This document shows, piece after piece, positions 1-7,060 of a stretch of 15,589 nt of DNA (its first letter is position 1; the number at the start of each line of letters is the position of its first letter). The stretch comes from Stramenopiles sp. TOSAG23-2. Its lineage: Eukaryota; Sar. The translations under genes were made by a program, and so were the position numbers. The notes beneath the pieces were generated by a model that worked only from the letters and a program-made list of their open reading frames with translations, made no database searches and was not told the DNA's origin. Location: the NCBI GenBank assembly GCA_900128395.1, contig LT649703.1, positions 1 to 15,589 of the forward strand, written 5' to 3'.

Positions 1-9
1 AACTATAGG

Positions 10-135
10 TATTCTAATTAAGGCATTTAAATATGATTTTAATATGAAGATATCAATTGTAAAATCGTAAAATCTGATTATTTTCAAAACTACATACGAG
101 AATATGGTTATTCTAATTAAGGCATTTAAATATGA
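10..135. repeat. 27-bp direct repeat, two copies 99 bp apart
   Basis: A 27-bp sequence starting TATTCTAATTAAGGC occurs at 10-36 and again at 109-135 with no mismatch. The DNA between is AT-rich and unique. This may be the remains of a 99-bp tandem duplication whose first copy is partly eroded. No function is evident. Confidence 0.8.
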
Positions 136-286
136 AATCTGAATAAATCTTAGCATAGGAATAGCATAATAATAGAGTTGTAGAGTAGGGTTCGAGCGGT
201 TATGTGTATGTCCCGAAATATAATCTGAATTTATCCAATAATATAGATGAAATAGATTAAGATAGATATGCAAATAAAATAATTTA

Positions 287-430
287 TAATATATATGCAA
301 ATGCAAATGGGGACAAACATAACGATAGTTCATTATCATCCATAGATTTTTTGTTTTTTAATATATATGCAAATGCAAATGGGGACAAACATAACGATAG
401 TTCATTATCATCCATAGTTTTTTTGTTTTT
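287..430. repeat. 72-bp tandem duplication upstream of the glycoprotein gene
   Basis: Copy 1 is 287-358 and copy 2 is 359-430, each starting TAATATATATGCAAATGC. They differ by one substitution (A346 against T418). The unit ends in a T-rich tract. The array lies about 110 bp upstream of the start codon at 538, so it could duplicate promoter sequence. Confidence 0.9.
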
Positions 431-537
431 TTTTTCTCTATACAAAAACTACTATATCCAAGAAACGATTTGTAAATAGCAAAGATAATTATTTTTAATA
501 ATAGAATTGATTGTAATATAATAATAATAATAGATCC

Positions 538-1473
538 ATGTTATTCATTCCATTCATGTTAAAACAATTTTTTATTTTATTAATAATAGCCACCGTTACG
601 ACAATAATAGTATATGGAAAATATCATAACTCTGCAGACGACTACCAACAGCAACCAAAGCCACGATTAGTTTTTAAAACATCGATACGTATTGCAGAAG
701 CATTTTCAGAGTCACCTGGTGCTACTGGTGGTGATGGATGTATAGCCGCAGAGGCATATTTGAAATCTGGTAATATAGCAATATCAAAAGTAGCATTTGA
801 TGGAGTAAAAGGTAGGTTACGACAAAATAATGCTAACTTGGAAAAAAAACCAACGCAAAATATTACAAATATTGGTAGATGGGATTTGAAAAAACCACAA
901 GAATGGGATTTAACTACTGTGAATAGCAACGATACAATTTGCAAGACAGAATTGTTACCGCCTGTCATGTGTCCAAATGGAACGCTTCCTCCTAGTTGCC
1001 CACCTACATTTGGATCGTGGGGAGGATTGAATATGTTTACCTCCATACTTGGCATGTGGTATCCAAATACAACAAAATTGAAAGCAACGCCAACATATGA
1101 TGTATATCAATATGTTGATGTAAAGGAAACATTAATACCAAATGAAGGTTGTGGTACATCATCTTGTAATATGAAGAATTGTGGTAAATGCATAGATCGA
1201 ACTGGTAATGTCTGTACAAAATGCCCATGTGAGAATTGTATTGTAAATGTAAATGTCACACGAAATTATACCTATACAGTATCGAACAAACAGGAAAAAG
1301 ATGGATCACATCAATTAATTCGATATTATTGGACACAGGGAATCCCGTTAACCAAATCTGGTGCATCCCCTGGCATTGGTCGTGATTGTTTTCTATTTGA
1401 TTGGAGTCAAAATTGGAGCCCAGATGTTGATGATAATGATTTTGCACCACCAAAAGGATTAACATGTGATTGA
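538..1473 (+). CDS. Secreted or membrane-anchored Cys-rich glycoprotein, family not identified
   Basis: This 311-residue protein starts at the first ATG after a long A/T-rich leader and ends at TGA. Residues 8-27 are strongly hydrophobic (signal peptide or signal anchor); the rest is hydrophilic and would lie in the lumen or outside the cell. Consensus N-glycosylation sequons are visible at N108, N131, N147, N177, N239 and N243. A compact Cys-rich patch at 205-234 holds eight cysteines (C205, C210, C215, C218, C226, C229, C231, C234), suggesting a disulfide-linked loop. The C-terminus has W-x-Q-G-x-P, then D-x-x-x-x-F-x-P-P-x-x-x-x-C. Together with the beta-rich start (residues 77-95), this loosely recalls secreted LolA- or ependymin-like lipid-binding domains, but I cannot claim membership. 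The stop codon is the first three bases of an exact 75-bp tandem duplication. Confidence 0.8.
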   Translation: MLFIPFMLKQFFILLIIATVTTIIVYGKYHNSADDYQQQPKPRLVFKTSIRIAEAFSESPGATGGDGCIAAEAYLKSGNIAISKVAFDGVKGRLRQNNANLEKKPTQNITNIGRWDLKKPQEWDLTTVNSNDTICKTELLPPVMCPNGTLPPSCPPTFGSWGGLNMFTSILGMWYPNTTKLKATPTYDVYQYVDVKETLIPNEGCGTSSCNMKNCGKCIDRTGNVCTKCPCENCIVNVNVTRNYTYTVSNKQEKDGSHQLIRYYWTQGIPLTKSGASPGIGRDCFLFDWSQNWSPDVDDNDFAPPKGLTCD

Positions 1474-1620
1474 GAGAGAGAGAGAGTGTGTGTGTACATA
1501 CTAAAAGAGGAGAGTCGTGTGTTCCATTTAAGTATACATATTATTTGAGAGAGAGAGAGAGTGTGTGTGTACATACTAAAAGAGGAGAGTCGTGTGTTCC
1601 ATTTAAGTATACATATTATT
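1471..1620. repeat. Exact 75-bp tandem duplication starting at a stop codon
   Basis: Copy 1 is 1471-1545 and copy 2 is 1546-1620; I find no mismatch. Each begins with TGA followed by (GA)n and (GT)n tracts. The first base of copy 1 is the first base of the glycoprotein stop codon, so the coding sequence is untouched and only the 3' UTR is lengthened. Purine/pyrimidine microsatellites inside the unit could promote slippage. Confidence 0.95.
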
Positions 1621-2116
1621 TATCATATATAATTCCTTTTTCTATTTCTTCTTATTTATTAGATATATTACTACCTCCCGTCCTTTTGGACCAACCCTAA
1701 ATTTTAAGTAAATCACTTAAAAAACGTGCTTTGATCTTATATAGGTGGATTAAAGTATACGACAATAAATGTATATCTATAGTACTATTTAGTTAAAAAT
1801 AGAATATATTGTATAATATATTGACAAAATATAGTGGGGTAGTAGTGAAAAGTGTACACATTAGCATATAAATACAGGGTAAAAACGTGATTTTTAAAAA
1901 CGAGTAGGTGTCAAAAGTTGGTGTATTTATCCTATATGCACTTTTACTGTAATGCTTTTACTGTAATGCTATGTACATACTATAGATATAATATAGACAC
2001 AGCACTAATGCCAATTGAACCAACTAAAGTATTATAATCTATTCTGAAATGAGAAACTCAATCTATAACGATTGAAGTTTCTAGCTTAAGTAACGCTCCT
2101 CAGACGATTCATCTTT

Positions 2117-2230
2117 TTATTTATTGTTATCAAAAACTATGCGAGTTGGTAAATGTTCAAACTATGAACGAAGTGCATTTCGAAGCATATTACGATCATG
2201 GACATTCTTCATACAACGGCGTCAATACCA
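2117..2230 (-). pseudogene. Decayed coding remnant inside the transposon, possibly transposase C-terminus
   Basis: On the minus strand one frame reads an unusually protein-like segment interrupted by stops. After a stop near 2222 it runs RRCMKNVHDRNMLRNALRS, meets TAG at 2164-2162, continues FEHLPTRIVFDNNK and ends at TAA (2119-2117). The mixed charged and aliphatic composition differs from the low-complexity translations around it. Its place inside an inverted-repeat element makes a decayed transposase end the natural guess. I cannot assign a family, and it may be chance. Confidence 0.3.
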
Positions 2231-2246
2231 ATGTATGTACATAAAT

Positions 2247-2540
2247 GTATTATTCGAATAATAAGTACATATTATTGTATACTACAATTATATAAATATT
2301 CTATCAAAATAATACATACATCTACATTTTGTCCTTGGAAAATTTTTTCAAATTTGTATTTTTATTCAATATAATCATACACGGCAAATCTTTATGTACT
2401 ATATTTTCCAACATATCAATGATATTGATTCATTTTAATAAATATATATGTATTGAACATGTTATATTATGTAGTATTATTCGATTAATAAGTACATATT
2501 ATTATATACTAAAATTGTATAAATATGCTATCAAAATATT
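2247..2540. repeat. Diverged 67-bp direct repeat inside the transposon
   Basis: Positions 2247-2313 and 2474-2540, 227 bp apart, are clearly similar. Both contain GTATTATTCGA or a near match, AATAAGTACATATTATT, TATAAATAT and CTATCAAAATA, with under ten substitutions. This is an older internal duplication of the element. Confidence 0.7.
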
Positions 2541-2601
2541 GTAGCTTAGCAGCGCCGTAGTATTGCTTTACTATATTTATTTTGATAGGACTTTTGTGCA
2601 T

Positions 2602-2735
2602 TTTTGTGCATAGAAGACAGTAATTGTATGCTAATTTCAATACTGGATAGTAAACTAAGGCCTTTGACCTAACTTTTGTGCATAGAAGACAGTAATTGTA
2701 TGCTAATTTCAAGTAATTTCAAGTAATTTCAAGTA
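2602..2735. repeat. 72-bp diverged duplication with a triple 10-bp repeat
   Basis: A 39-bp stretch at 2602-2640 recurs exactly at 2674-2712. Similarity resumes further on (GGATAGTAAA against GGATAGTAAA), but in the second copy AATTTCAAGT has expanded to three units at 2705-2734. It lies in the right part of the transposon. Confidence 0.8.
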
Positions 2736-2912
2736 CAAGGGATAGTAAAGTAAGGGCCCTGAGTGGATACAATACGTTTTTTATTATATTATATTTGAGT
2801 ACATCATACAAATTTTTTACAACAAACTCATATTTTTAAGGGAAGTTGGTTGAAAAGGGGGGTTGGTCCAAAAGGACGGGAGGTAGTAATATATCTTATT
2901 TATTACCAGATT

Positions 2913-3080
2913 AATTAAATACGACACTTCGTTATAACTAAAAACATATAGAAAAAATGAAACATATGAATATAGTTCGTAATCAAATATATAAACAATT
3001 AAATACGACACTTCGTTATAACTAAAAACATATAGAAAAAATGAAACATATGAAAATAGTTCGTAATCAAACATATAAAC
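2913..3080. repeat. 84-bp tandem duplication with two substitutions
   Basis: Copy 1 is 2913-2996 and copy 2 is 2997-3080, each starting AATTAAATACGACACTTCG. Two substitutions are visible near the ends (GAATATAG against GAAAATAG, and CAAATATA against CAAACATA). It begins 7 bp after the right target duplication of the transposon and precedes a (TA)n tract. Confidence 0.9.
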
Positions 3081-3081
3081 G

Positions 3082-3103
3082 TATATATATATATATATAT
3101 ATT
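3082..3103. repeat. (TA)n microsatellite
   Basis: About eleven uninterrupted TA units lie roughly 175 bp upstream of the acyl-CoA enzyme start codon. It may be length-variable. Confidence 0.9.
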
Positions 3104-3276
3104 GTTTGATCATTTATTGCATTAACGATTTCATATAGCTATAGTAATAAAAAGAAAATACACGATATTTTTGTATAAATAATATACACGCTCTGTTTAT
3201 ATATATTATACAAATTAATTTTATTATTTTTAATAAATATATATTTAAAAATAGAAATACATTTTAGAATAAAATC

Positions 3277-4974
3277 ATGTTTTTACGTTGTGTTATTTCC
3301 AATACGTTGAAAAAAAATATCAACAATGCAAGAATAAAATCAATTAGTGGTAAACAACAACGTCAATTATTTGTCTTATCAACAAGAAAAACCATCGCTG
3401 CTGCTCCAACAACGTTGGCTTCTTCTAAATTTCAATTTATTAAACCATTGTCTACTACTAGTAGTGCTACAACTAGTACTTCAAATTATACCCCTGAATT
3501 AGAACAATTTACAAAATCATTTTTAGAGGAAGTGAAAGATGTTCCACATGCAACAGATCCAGCTCAATCTAGTAAAATCTTGCGTCAATTATGTAAAACA
3601 GAGTTATTGAAATTTACAGACATGAGAGATAATCCAGAAAAGTTTTTCATGGCACATCGATTATTATCTACTGTTGGTTTAGGTGGTTTTGGTATTCGTT
3701 TTACAGTTCAATTTAATTTATTTGCTGGAAGTTTGGTGGGGCTTGCTAGTGAAGAACAATTAAAAATGTTAGATGAGATTCAAAAAGAAGGTAAACTTGG
3801 TTGTTTTTTATTAACGGAAATGCAAGCTGGTGTATTATCTGGTTTAATTGTTGAAACGACGGTTGATTGGGATAGTAACAATCAAGAATTTGTTTTAAAT
3901 ACACCTAGTGATAAAGCTGCGAAAAATTGGATAAGTCAAGGTTTTGTAGCAGATTGTGGTGTGATTATTGCTAATTTACGAATCGATGGAGAATCGTATG
4001 GGCCACATGCATTTTATATGGATTTAAGAGATGGGAATAAAAATTTATTACCTGGTATACGTATTGAAGATATGGGTGTCAAAACAATTGCAAATGATTT
4101 AGACAATGCACGTGTCTGGTTTGATAATGTGAAATTACCAAAAAATGCATTATTAAATAAATTTGCAGATATCAATGATAATAATGAATATGTTCAAGTT
4201 ACGGATGAACGTATGAGAATCGAAGTGATTGGTCAACGTTTATTAACGGGTAGAATTGCAATTGCAGAAGCTGCATTGTTTTCTGCACGTGTATTGCATA
4301 TGAAAACGGAAGAATATGCAACTCAAAAAATATGCAATGGATTAACTGGTGAAACAACATTAAGCAATATGCCTCAATTAAAAAATGTTTTAAATAATTC
4401 ATATGCAAAAATTGATAAAATGATTAGTTTTACAGCAGCTGTAGAAAATGATTTAAATGATTGTTTACGAAATGATCGTATACCAGATGATGAATTAGTT
4501 GAAAAAATTGCTGTATGTAAAATTAAATGCATTGAAGTAGCCATTGAATGCGCACATGCATTGCAATTAGAAGTTGGTTCCTACGCTTTGATGCATGATA
4601 CCGGGTTTGAATTATTTGATATGTTATTATGTTGTAAATTTGCTGAAGGGGATAGTAGAATATTGCAACAAAAATTGACACGCGATCGTTTAAATCGTGT
4701 AAGAAAAGATGGTGTATTTAGTACATTAACTGAATTTTCAAAAGAATCATGGTCTTCATTGCAATTGGCAAATAAAATGAAATCCGCTGGTAGAGATTTA
4801 GATAAAATTGCTAAAGCATTGGATGACAATTGGAAGGAAGTGTATGATTTAGCAGATCAAGTATGCGAACGCCATATACAAAACACACCCGGTAGTGCCT
4901 TTCTTGAACCATGCGTCAATCGTTTAAAAGGTGCAGATTTTGATTTTGATAAAGAATGGAAAGATAAGATATAA
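3277..4974 (+). CDS. Acyl-CoA oxidase/dehydrogenase-like flavoenzyme with mitochondrial leader
   Basis: This 565-residue protein would oxidise an acyl-CoA at the alpha-beta carbons using FAD. The first 73 residues have no Asp or Glu and are rich in Arg, Lys, Ser and Thr, a typical mitochondrial presequence; the C-terminus DKI is not a peroxisomal PTS1. The beta-sheet FAD/acyl-CoA region is recognisable as GCFLLTEMQAG (175-185), then ETTVDWD and EFVLNTPSDKAAKNWI (204-219), resembling the GC-x-x-x-TE, ETTA and TP-x-x-x-x-x-KxWI pattern of acyl-CoA oxidases. The line IDGESYGPHAF with PGIRIEDMGVK (259-269) also fits. FAEGDS (455-460) matches the family FEGEN-like segment, so E457 is the likely catalytic base. 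Peroxisomal oxidases are usually 650-700 residues, so this protein is short. The start is the only sensible ATG. Its last 17 codons, stop and 3' flank are duplicated downstream. Confidence 0.85.
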   Translation: MFLRCVISNTLKKNINNARIKSISGKQQRQLFVLSTRKTIAAAPTTLASSKFQFIKPLSTTSSATTSTSNYTPELEQFTKSFLEEVKDVPHATDPAQSSKILRQLCKTELLKFTDMRDNPEKFFMAHRLLSTVGLGGFGIRFTVQFNLFAGSLVGLASEEQLKMLDEIQKEGKLGCFLLTEMQAGVLSGLIVETTVDWDSNNQEFVLNTPSDKAAKNWISQGFVADCGVIIANLRIDGESYGPHAFYMDLRDGNKNLLPGIRIEDMGVKTIANDLDNARVWFDNVKLPKNALLNKFADINDNNEYVQVTDERMRIEVIGQRLLTGRIAIAEAALFSARVLHMKTEEYATQKICNGLTGETTLSNMPQLKNVLNNSYAKIDKMISFTAAVENDLNDCLRNDRIPDDELVEKIAVCKIKCIEVAIECAHALQLEVGSYALMHDTGFELFDMLLCCKFAEGDSRILQQKLTRDRLNRVRKDGVFSTLTEFSKESWSSLQLANKMKSAGRDLDKIAKALDDNWKEVYDLADQVCERHIQNTPGSAFLEPCVNRLKGADFDFDKEWKDKI

Positions 4975-5154
4975 ATGCAAATGGAAAACGGAAAGAAAGA
5001 ATTTAATGAAGAAAGGGGAGGGATACAAAAATAAAAGCGTTTAAAAGGTGCAGATTTTGATTTTGATAAAGAATGGAAAGATAAGATATAAATGCAAATG
5101 GAAAACGGAAAGAAAGAATTTAATGAAGAAAGGGGAGGGATACAAAAATAAAAG
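4921..5154. repeat. Exact 117-bp tandem duplication of a gene 3' end
   Basis: Copy 1 is 4921-5037 and copy 2 is 5038-5154, identical as far as I can see. Copy 1 holds the final 17 codons and stop of the acyl-CoA enzyme plus about 63 bases of 3' flank. Copy 2 is an untranslated echo of the same codons after the stop. No microhomology is shared at the junctions. The unit carries AG|GT at 4929-4932, repeated at 5046-5049, so a GT-AG excision of exactly one unit is formally possible. Confidence 0.95.
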
Positions 5155-5235
5155 TGTGCGTGGTTAAAAATATTTCATGTCATGTTTTAAAATATAAATT
5201 ATAAAAAACTATATTTGAGATGCAAATGTTTCTCA

Positions 5236-6222
5236 TCATGACACTTTCCTCTTTTTCTTCTGCTCGTTACTGTCACCACCACTAGTCATCGACTTCATAT
5301 TCATGTTTACATATGCCAACAAGATCAATATATTCACTGATGTAAAAATGGATAAATATACAGTTGAAATCTCCTCATGATCATCATCATCATTCTCGTT
5401 ACTGTCACCACCACTAGTCATCGACTTCATATTCATGTTTACATATGCCAACAAGATCAATATATTCACTGATGTAAAAATGGATAAATATACAGTTGAA
5501 ATCTCCTCATGATCATCATCATCATTCTCATCTTTTCTTATTTTAATTTCCTTTAATTTTGTCTTTGATGTTGTTAAATCGATTGAACTATCAAAGATTT
5601 CATCAAAGAGTTGATTTTGAGTTTTACGATTGTTATCATTATTTATTTCATTAAAATTTAATTTTATGGAACCGAATTTCCATTTATATCCAGAAGGAAC
5701 ATCGGGACCACCGACAAATATTGTAATATCATAATTACTAGATTCAGATTTAAATCTTCCAGCTTCTTTTGATAAATCAATTGTTGCAACATAATGATTA
5801 CCATTCTCATTATTTAAATCCTCACCCTCATTGTTGTTGTTATTATTAGTATTGTCTTTGTCGAGTTTGGCTAAAAAAAATGTATCCCGATTTGATTTAA
5901 TATTTGTAAATGCTACAAATGTTTGATGCGGTTTAGCTGGTTGTTTATCACCATTTTTTTCATTAGCTTCCACACAATAAAAAGATACACGCAATGAATG
6001 CTTGTCTCTTTCATTTGCTTCTAATGACTTTATCAACGTATGCCCAGACTTTACCATAACTGCATCAATTTGTTTCTTTTTTTTAAAGATTGTTAATGTA
6101 GTAGATGGTATTTGATATTTTACATTATTATTATCTTCCCCACTATCATTGCTAAAAAAAAAACTTGTTGATTTTGATATAAATAAAGTTAAAATTAATA
6201 ATATGATGTAATATTTCTTCAT
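5236..6222 (-). CDS. Probable oligosaccharyltransferase SWP1/ribophorin II-like subunit
   Basis: The 328-residue product starts with a signal peptide (about 1-20) and probably acts in the ER membrane as an accessory subunit of the complex that N-glycosylates proteins. The identification rests on AKPHQTFVAF (96-105), which resembles the conserved KPHQ-x-F segment of ribophorin II. It is followed by YDITIFVGGPDVPSGYKWKF (164-183), which fits the beta-domain before the membrane region. Poly-Asn inserts are present (125-131, 193-198). Residues 233-276 and 277-320 are an exact 44-residue tandem repeat, each containing one hydrophobic helix (242-263 and 286-307). Without the extra copy the protein would be 284 residues, close to yeast Swp1, although that family normally has three helices. 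The tail QKKKRKVS is basic and could be an ER-retrieval signal if cytosolic. Convergent with the acyl-CoA enzyme gene. Confidence 0.6.
   Translation of the reverse strand: MKKYYIILLILTLFISKSTSFFFSNDSGEDNNNVKYQIPSTTLTIFKKKKQIDAVMVKSGHTLIKSLEANERDKHSLRVSFYCVEANEKNGDKQPAKPHQTFVAFTNIKSNRDTFFLAKLDKDNTNNNNNNEGEDLNNENGNHYVATIDLSKEAGRFKSESSNYDITIFVGGPDVPSGYKWKFGSIKLNFNEINNDNNRKTQNQLFDEIFDSSIDLTTSKTKLKEIKIRKDENDDDDHEEISTVYLSIFTSVNILILLAYVNMNMKSMTSGGDSNENDDDDHEEISTVYLSIFTSVNILILLAYVNMNMKSMTSGGDSNEQKKKRKVS
5263..5526 (-). repeat. Exact 132-bp in-frame tandem duplication inside the OST-like gene
   Basis: Copies are 5263-5394 and 5395-5526 on the plus strand, with no mismatch and 3 bp (CTC) of junction microhomology. 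The length equals 44 codons, so the reading frame is kept and a second membrane helix with its acidic (DDDD) and polar flanks is added. Confidence 0.95.
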
Positions 6223-7060
6223 TTTATTATATATAATTCCTCCTGTGTTCTTTTCGATCTATAATATCAACTAATTCCAACAAAAAAAAATCAATTGATT
6301 ATATAATCTCTCTATAACATTTATAATATTTGGTCCTCAAGCATTGATATACGATTTCCAAAATACTCTGTATCTGTCTATCCTTTCACTTCGTTCTTTC
6401 ATGTTTTCTAATTCAATTTAATTTTAATTTTCTTTCACAATAAAAAAGTCTTTTTTTATTTTTATTTTTTCACAAAAAAACAACTAAATTCTTGTATTAT
6501 ACTTTATTTCATTTTTAGTATACTTCTTAGATATTTTACCTATATTGATAATTGATAAATAGAATTTAGTAAATTTTTCCATTTTTCCATTTTTTCCATT
6601 GTCATAGTCGTACTAATACGTTTTATAACTACATGTATAAAATTTTGATATTTGAACCTCTATGCTGTGTAGTGCTGTTCTGGAATGCAACAGTATTACA
6701 TTTTGGCCGGGCAAAACTCTTTCCGCTTTCAAAATTATTCGCAATCTCAATGCTATTTCTATTATGTAAATATTTCCAGGAACTTTCCTTTGGCTTTCGC
6801 AGCCTACTGCTACTATAGCAACTATAATTACCTGCTAATAATAATTATATTTGACAAGTTGTTGAAGTATATACATTTTTACAAGTATGCACAACCATAA
6901 TATATAGAAGAAAAAATAATCCAAGTGTATAAATAGATATAAAAACAAATACAAAAAAAGAAAGGAAGTGTATAAGAGACCAGTAAATAAAAAGAAGAAT
7001 TATATTTTAAAAAGAAACAAGAGTAATTTATACAAAGAGAAGAAAAAACAAAACGTAAAT
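6223..7060. promoter_or_regulatory. 838-bp divergent intergenic region, probable shared promoter
   Basis: This lies between the start codons of the OST-like gene (minus) and the zinc-protein gene (plus). Left part: T- and A-rich tracts, including three ATTTTTCC-like units at 6573-6600. Middle (about 6640-6830): less AT-biased, higher-complexity DNA with TTGGCCGGGCAAAACTC. Right part: strongly A-rich, probably the 5' UTR of the plus-strand gene. Short open frames in the middle have no recognisable protein character. I see no RNA gene. Confidence 0.5.

Larger units (their letters stand above)
1..537. other. Non-coding upstream region with repeats
   Basis: No convincing coding frame is present on either strand. 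The region contains the 27-bp direct repeat (10-135) and the 72-bp tandem duplication (287-430), followed by a T-rich tract (418-435) and an A/T-rich leader up to the ATG at 538. It presumably contains the promoter and 5' UTR of the gene at 538, but I recognise no specific core element. Confidence 0.6.
1652..2905. mobile_element. 1234-bp DNA transposon, probably non-autonomous, with 36-bp terminal inverted repeats and 10-bp target duplication
   Basis: Positions 1662-1697 and 2860-2895 are perfect 36-bp inverted repeats beginning GATATATTACTACCTCCCG. Immediately outside, TTATTTATTA occurs in direct orientation at 1652-1661 and at 2896-2905, as expected for a target-site duplication. A duplication of 8-11 bp with long terminal repeats suits a Mutator-like element. 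The inner part CTACCTCCCGTCC also recalls the CTCCCTCCGTCC ends of mariner/Stowaway elements, which would use the TA just outside; that model leaves the 10-bp direct repeat unexplained. The interior has no intact transposase, only a decayed coding remnant on the minus strand near 2117-2230, and a diverged internal duplication. The perfect terminal repeats and target duplication suggest recent insertion. Confidence 0.8.
1474..3276. other. 1.8-kb gene-free region filled by repeats and a mobile element
   Basis: The interval between two same-strand genes contains, in order, a 75-bp tandem duplication, a 1234-bp inverted-repeat element (1662-2895) with a decayed coding remnant, an 84-bp tandem duplication, a (TA)n tract and the presumed promoter of the acyl-CoA enzyme gene. 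Short open frames here are low-complexity or repeat-derived, and I do not regard them as genes. Confidence 0.75.

Noticed and set aside
1-72. Short open frame at the left edge that could be the end of a gene
   Set aside because: Only 23 codons of AT-rich composition, and part of it recurs as the 27-bp repeat at 109-135.
181-205. GGGTTCGAGC resembling a tRNA T-loop
   Set aside because: The flanking bases do not form the T-stem and no acceptor or anticodon arm can be placed around it.
1470-1700. Open frame of 76 codons with an internal repeat
   Set aside because: Its content is simply the 75-bp tandem duplication and microsatellites read through in one frame, ending in the transposon terminus.
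3331-3370. PTS2-like peroxisomal signal RIKSISGKQ in the acyl-CoA enzyme leader
   Set aside because: Lys occupies the position that needs His or Gln, and the surrounding acid-free leader fits a mitochondrial presequence better.
5236-5262. KKKRKV in the OST-like protein as a nuclear localisation signal
   Set aside because: The protein has a signal peptide and membrane helices, so the basic tail is better read as an ER or topology signal.
6633-6900. Two overlapping hydrophobic open frames in the divergent intergenic region
   Set aside because: Low-complexity Leu/Phe/Tyr-rich translations with no start context or recognisable motif; more likely promoter DNA.
6968-7060. Longer start for the zinc-protein gene, giving 31 extra residues
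   Set aside because: It would need GTG as initiator in a eukaryote, and the translated leader is A-rich Lys/Asn filler; the first ATG is at 7061.
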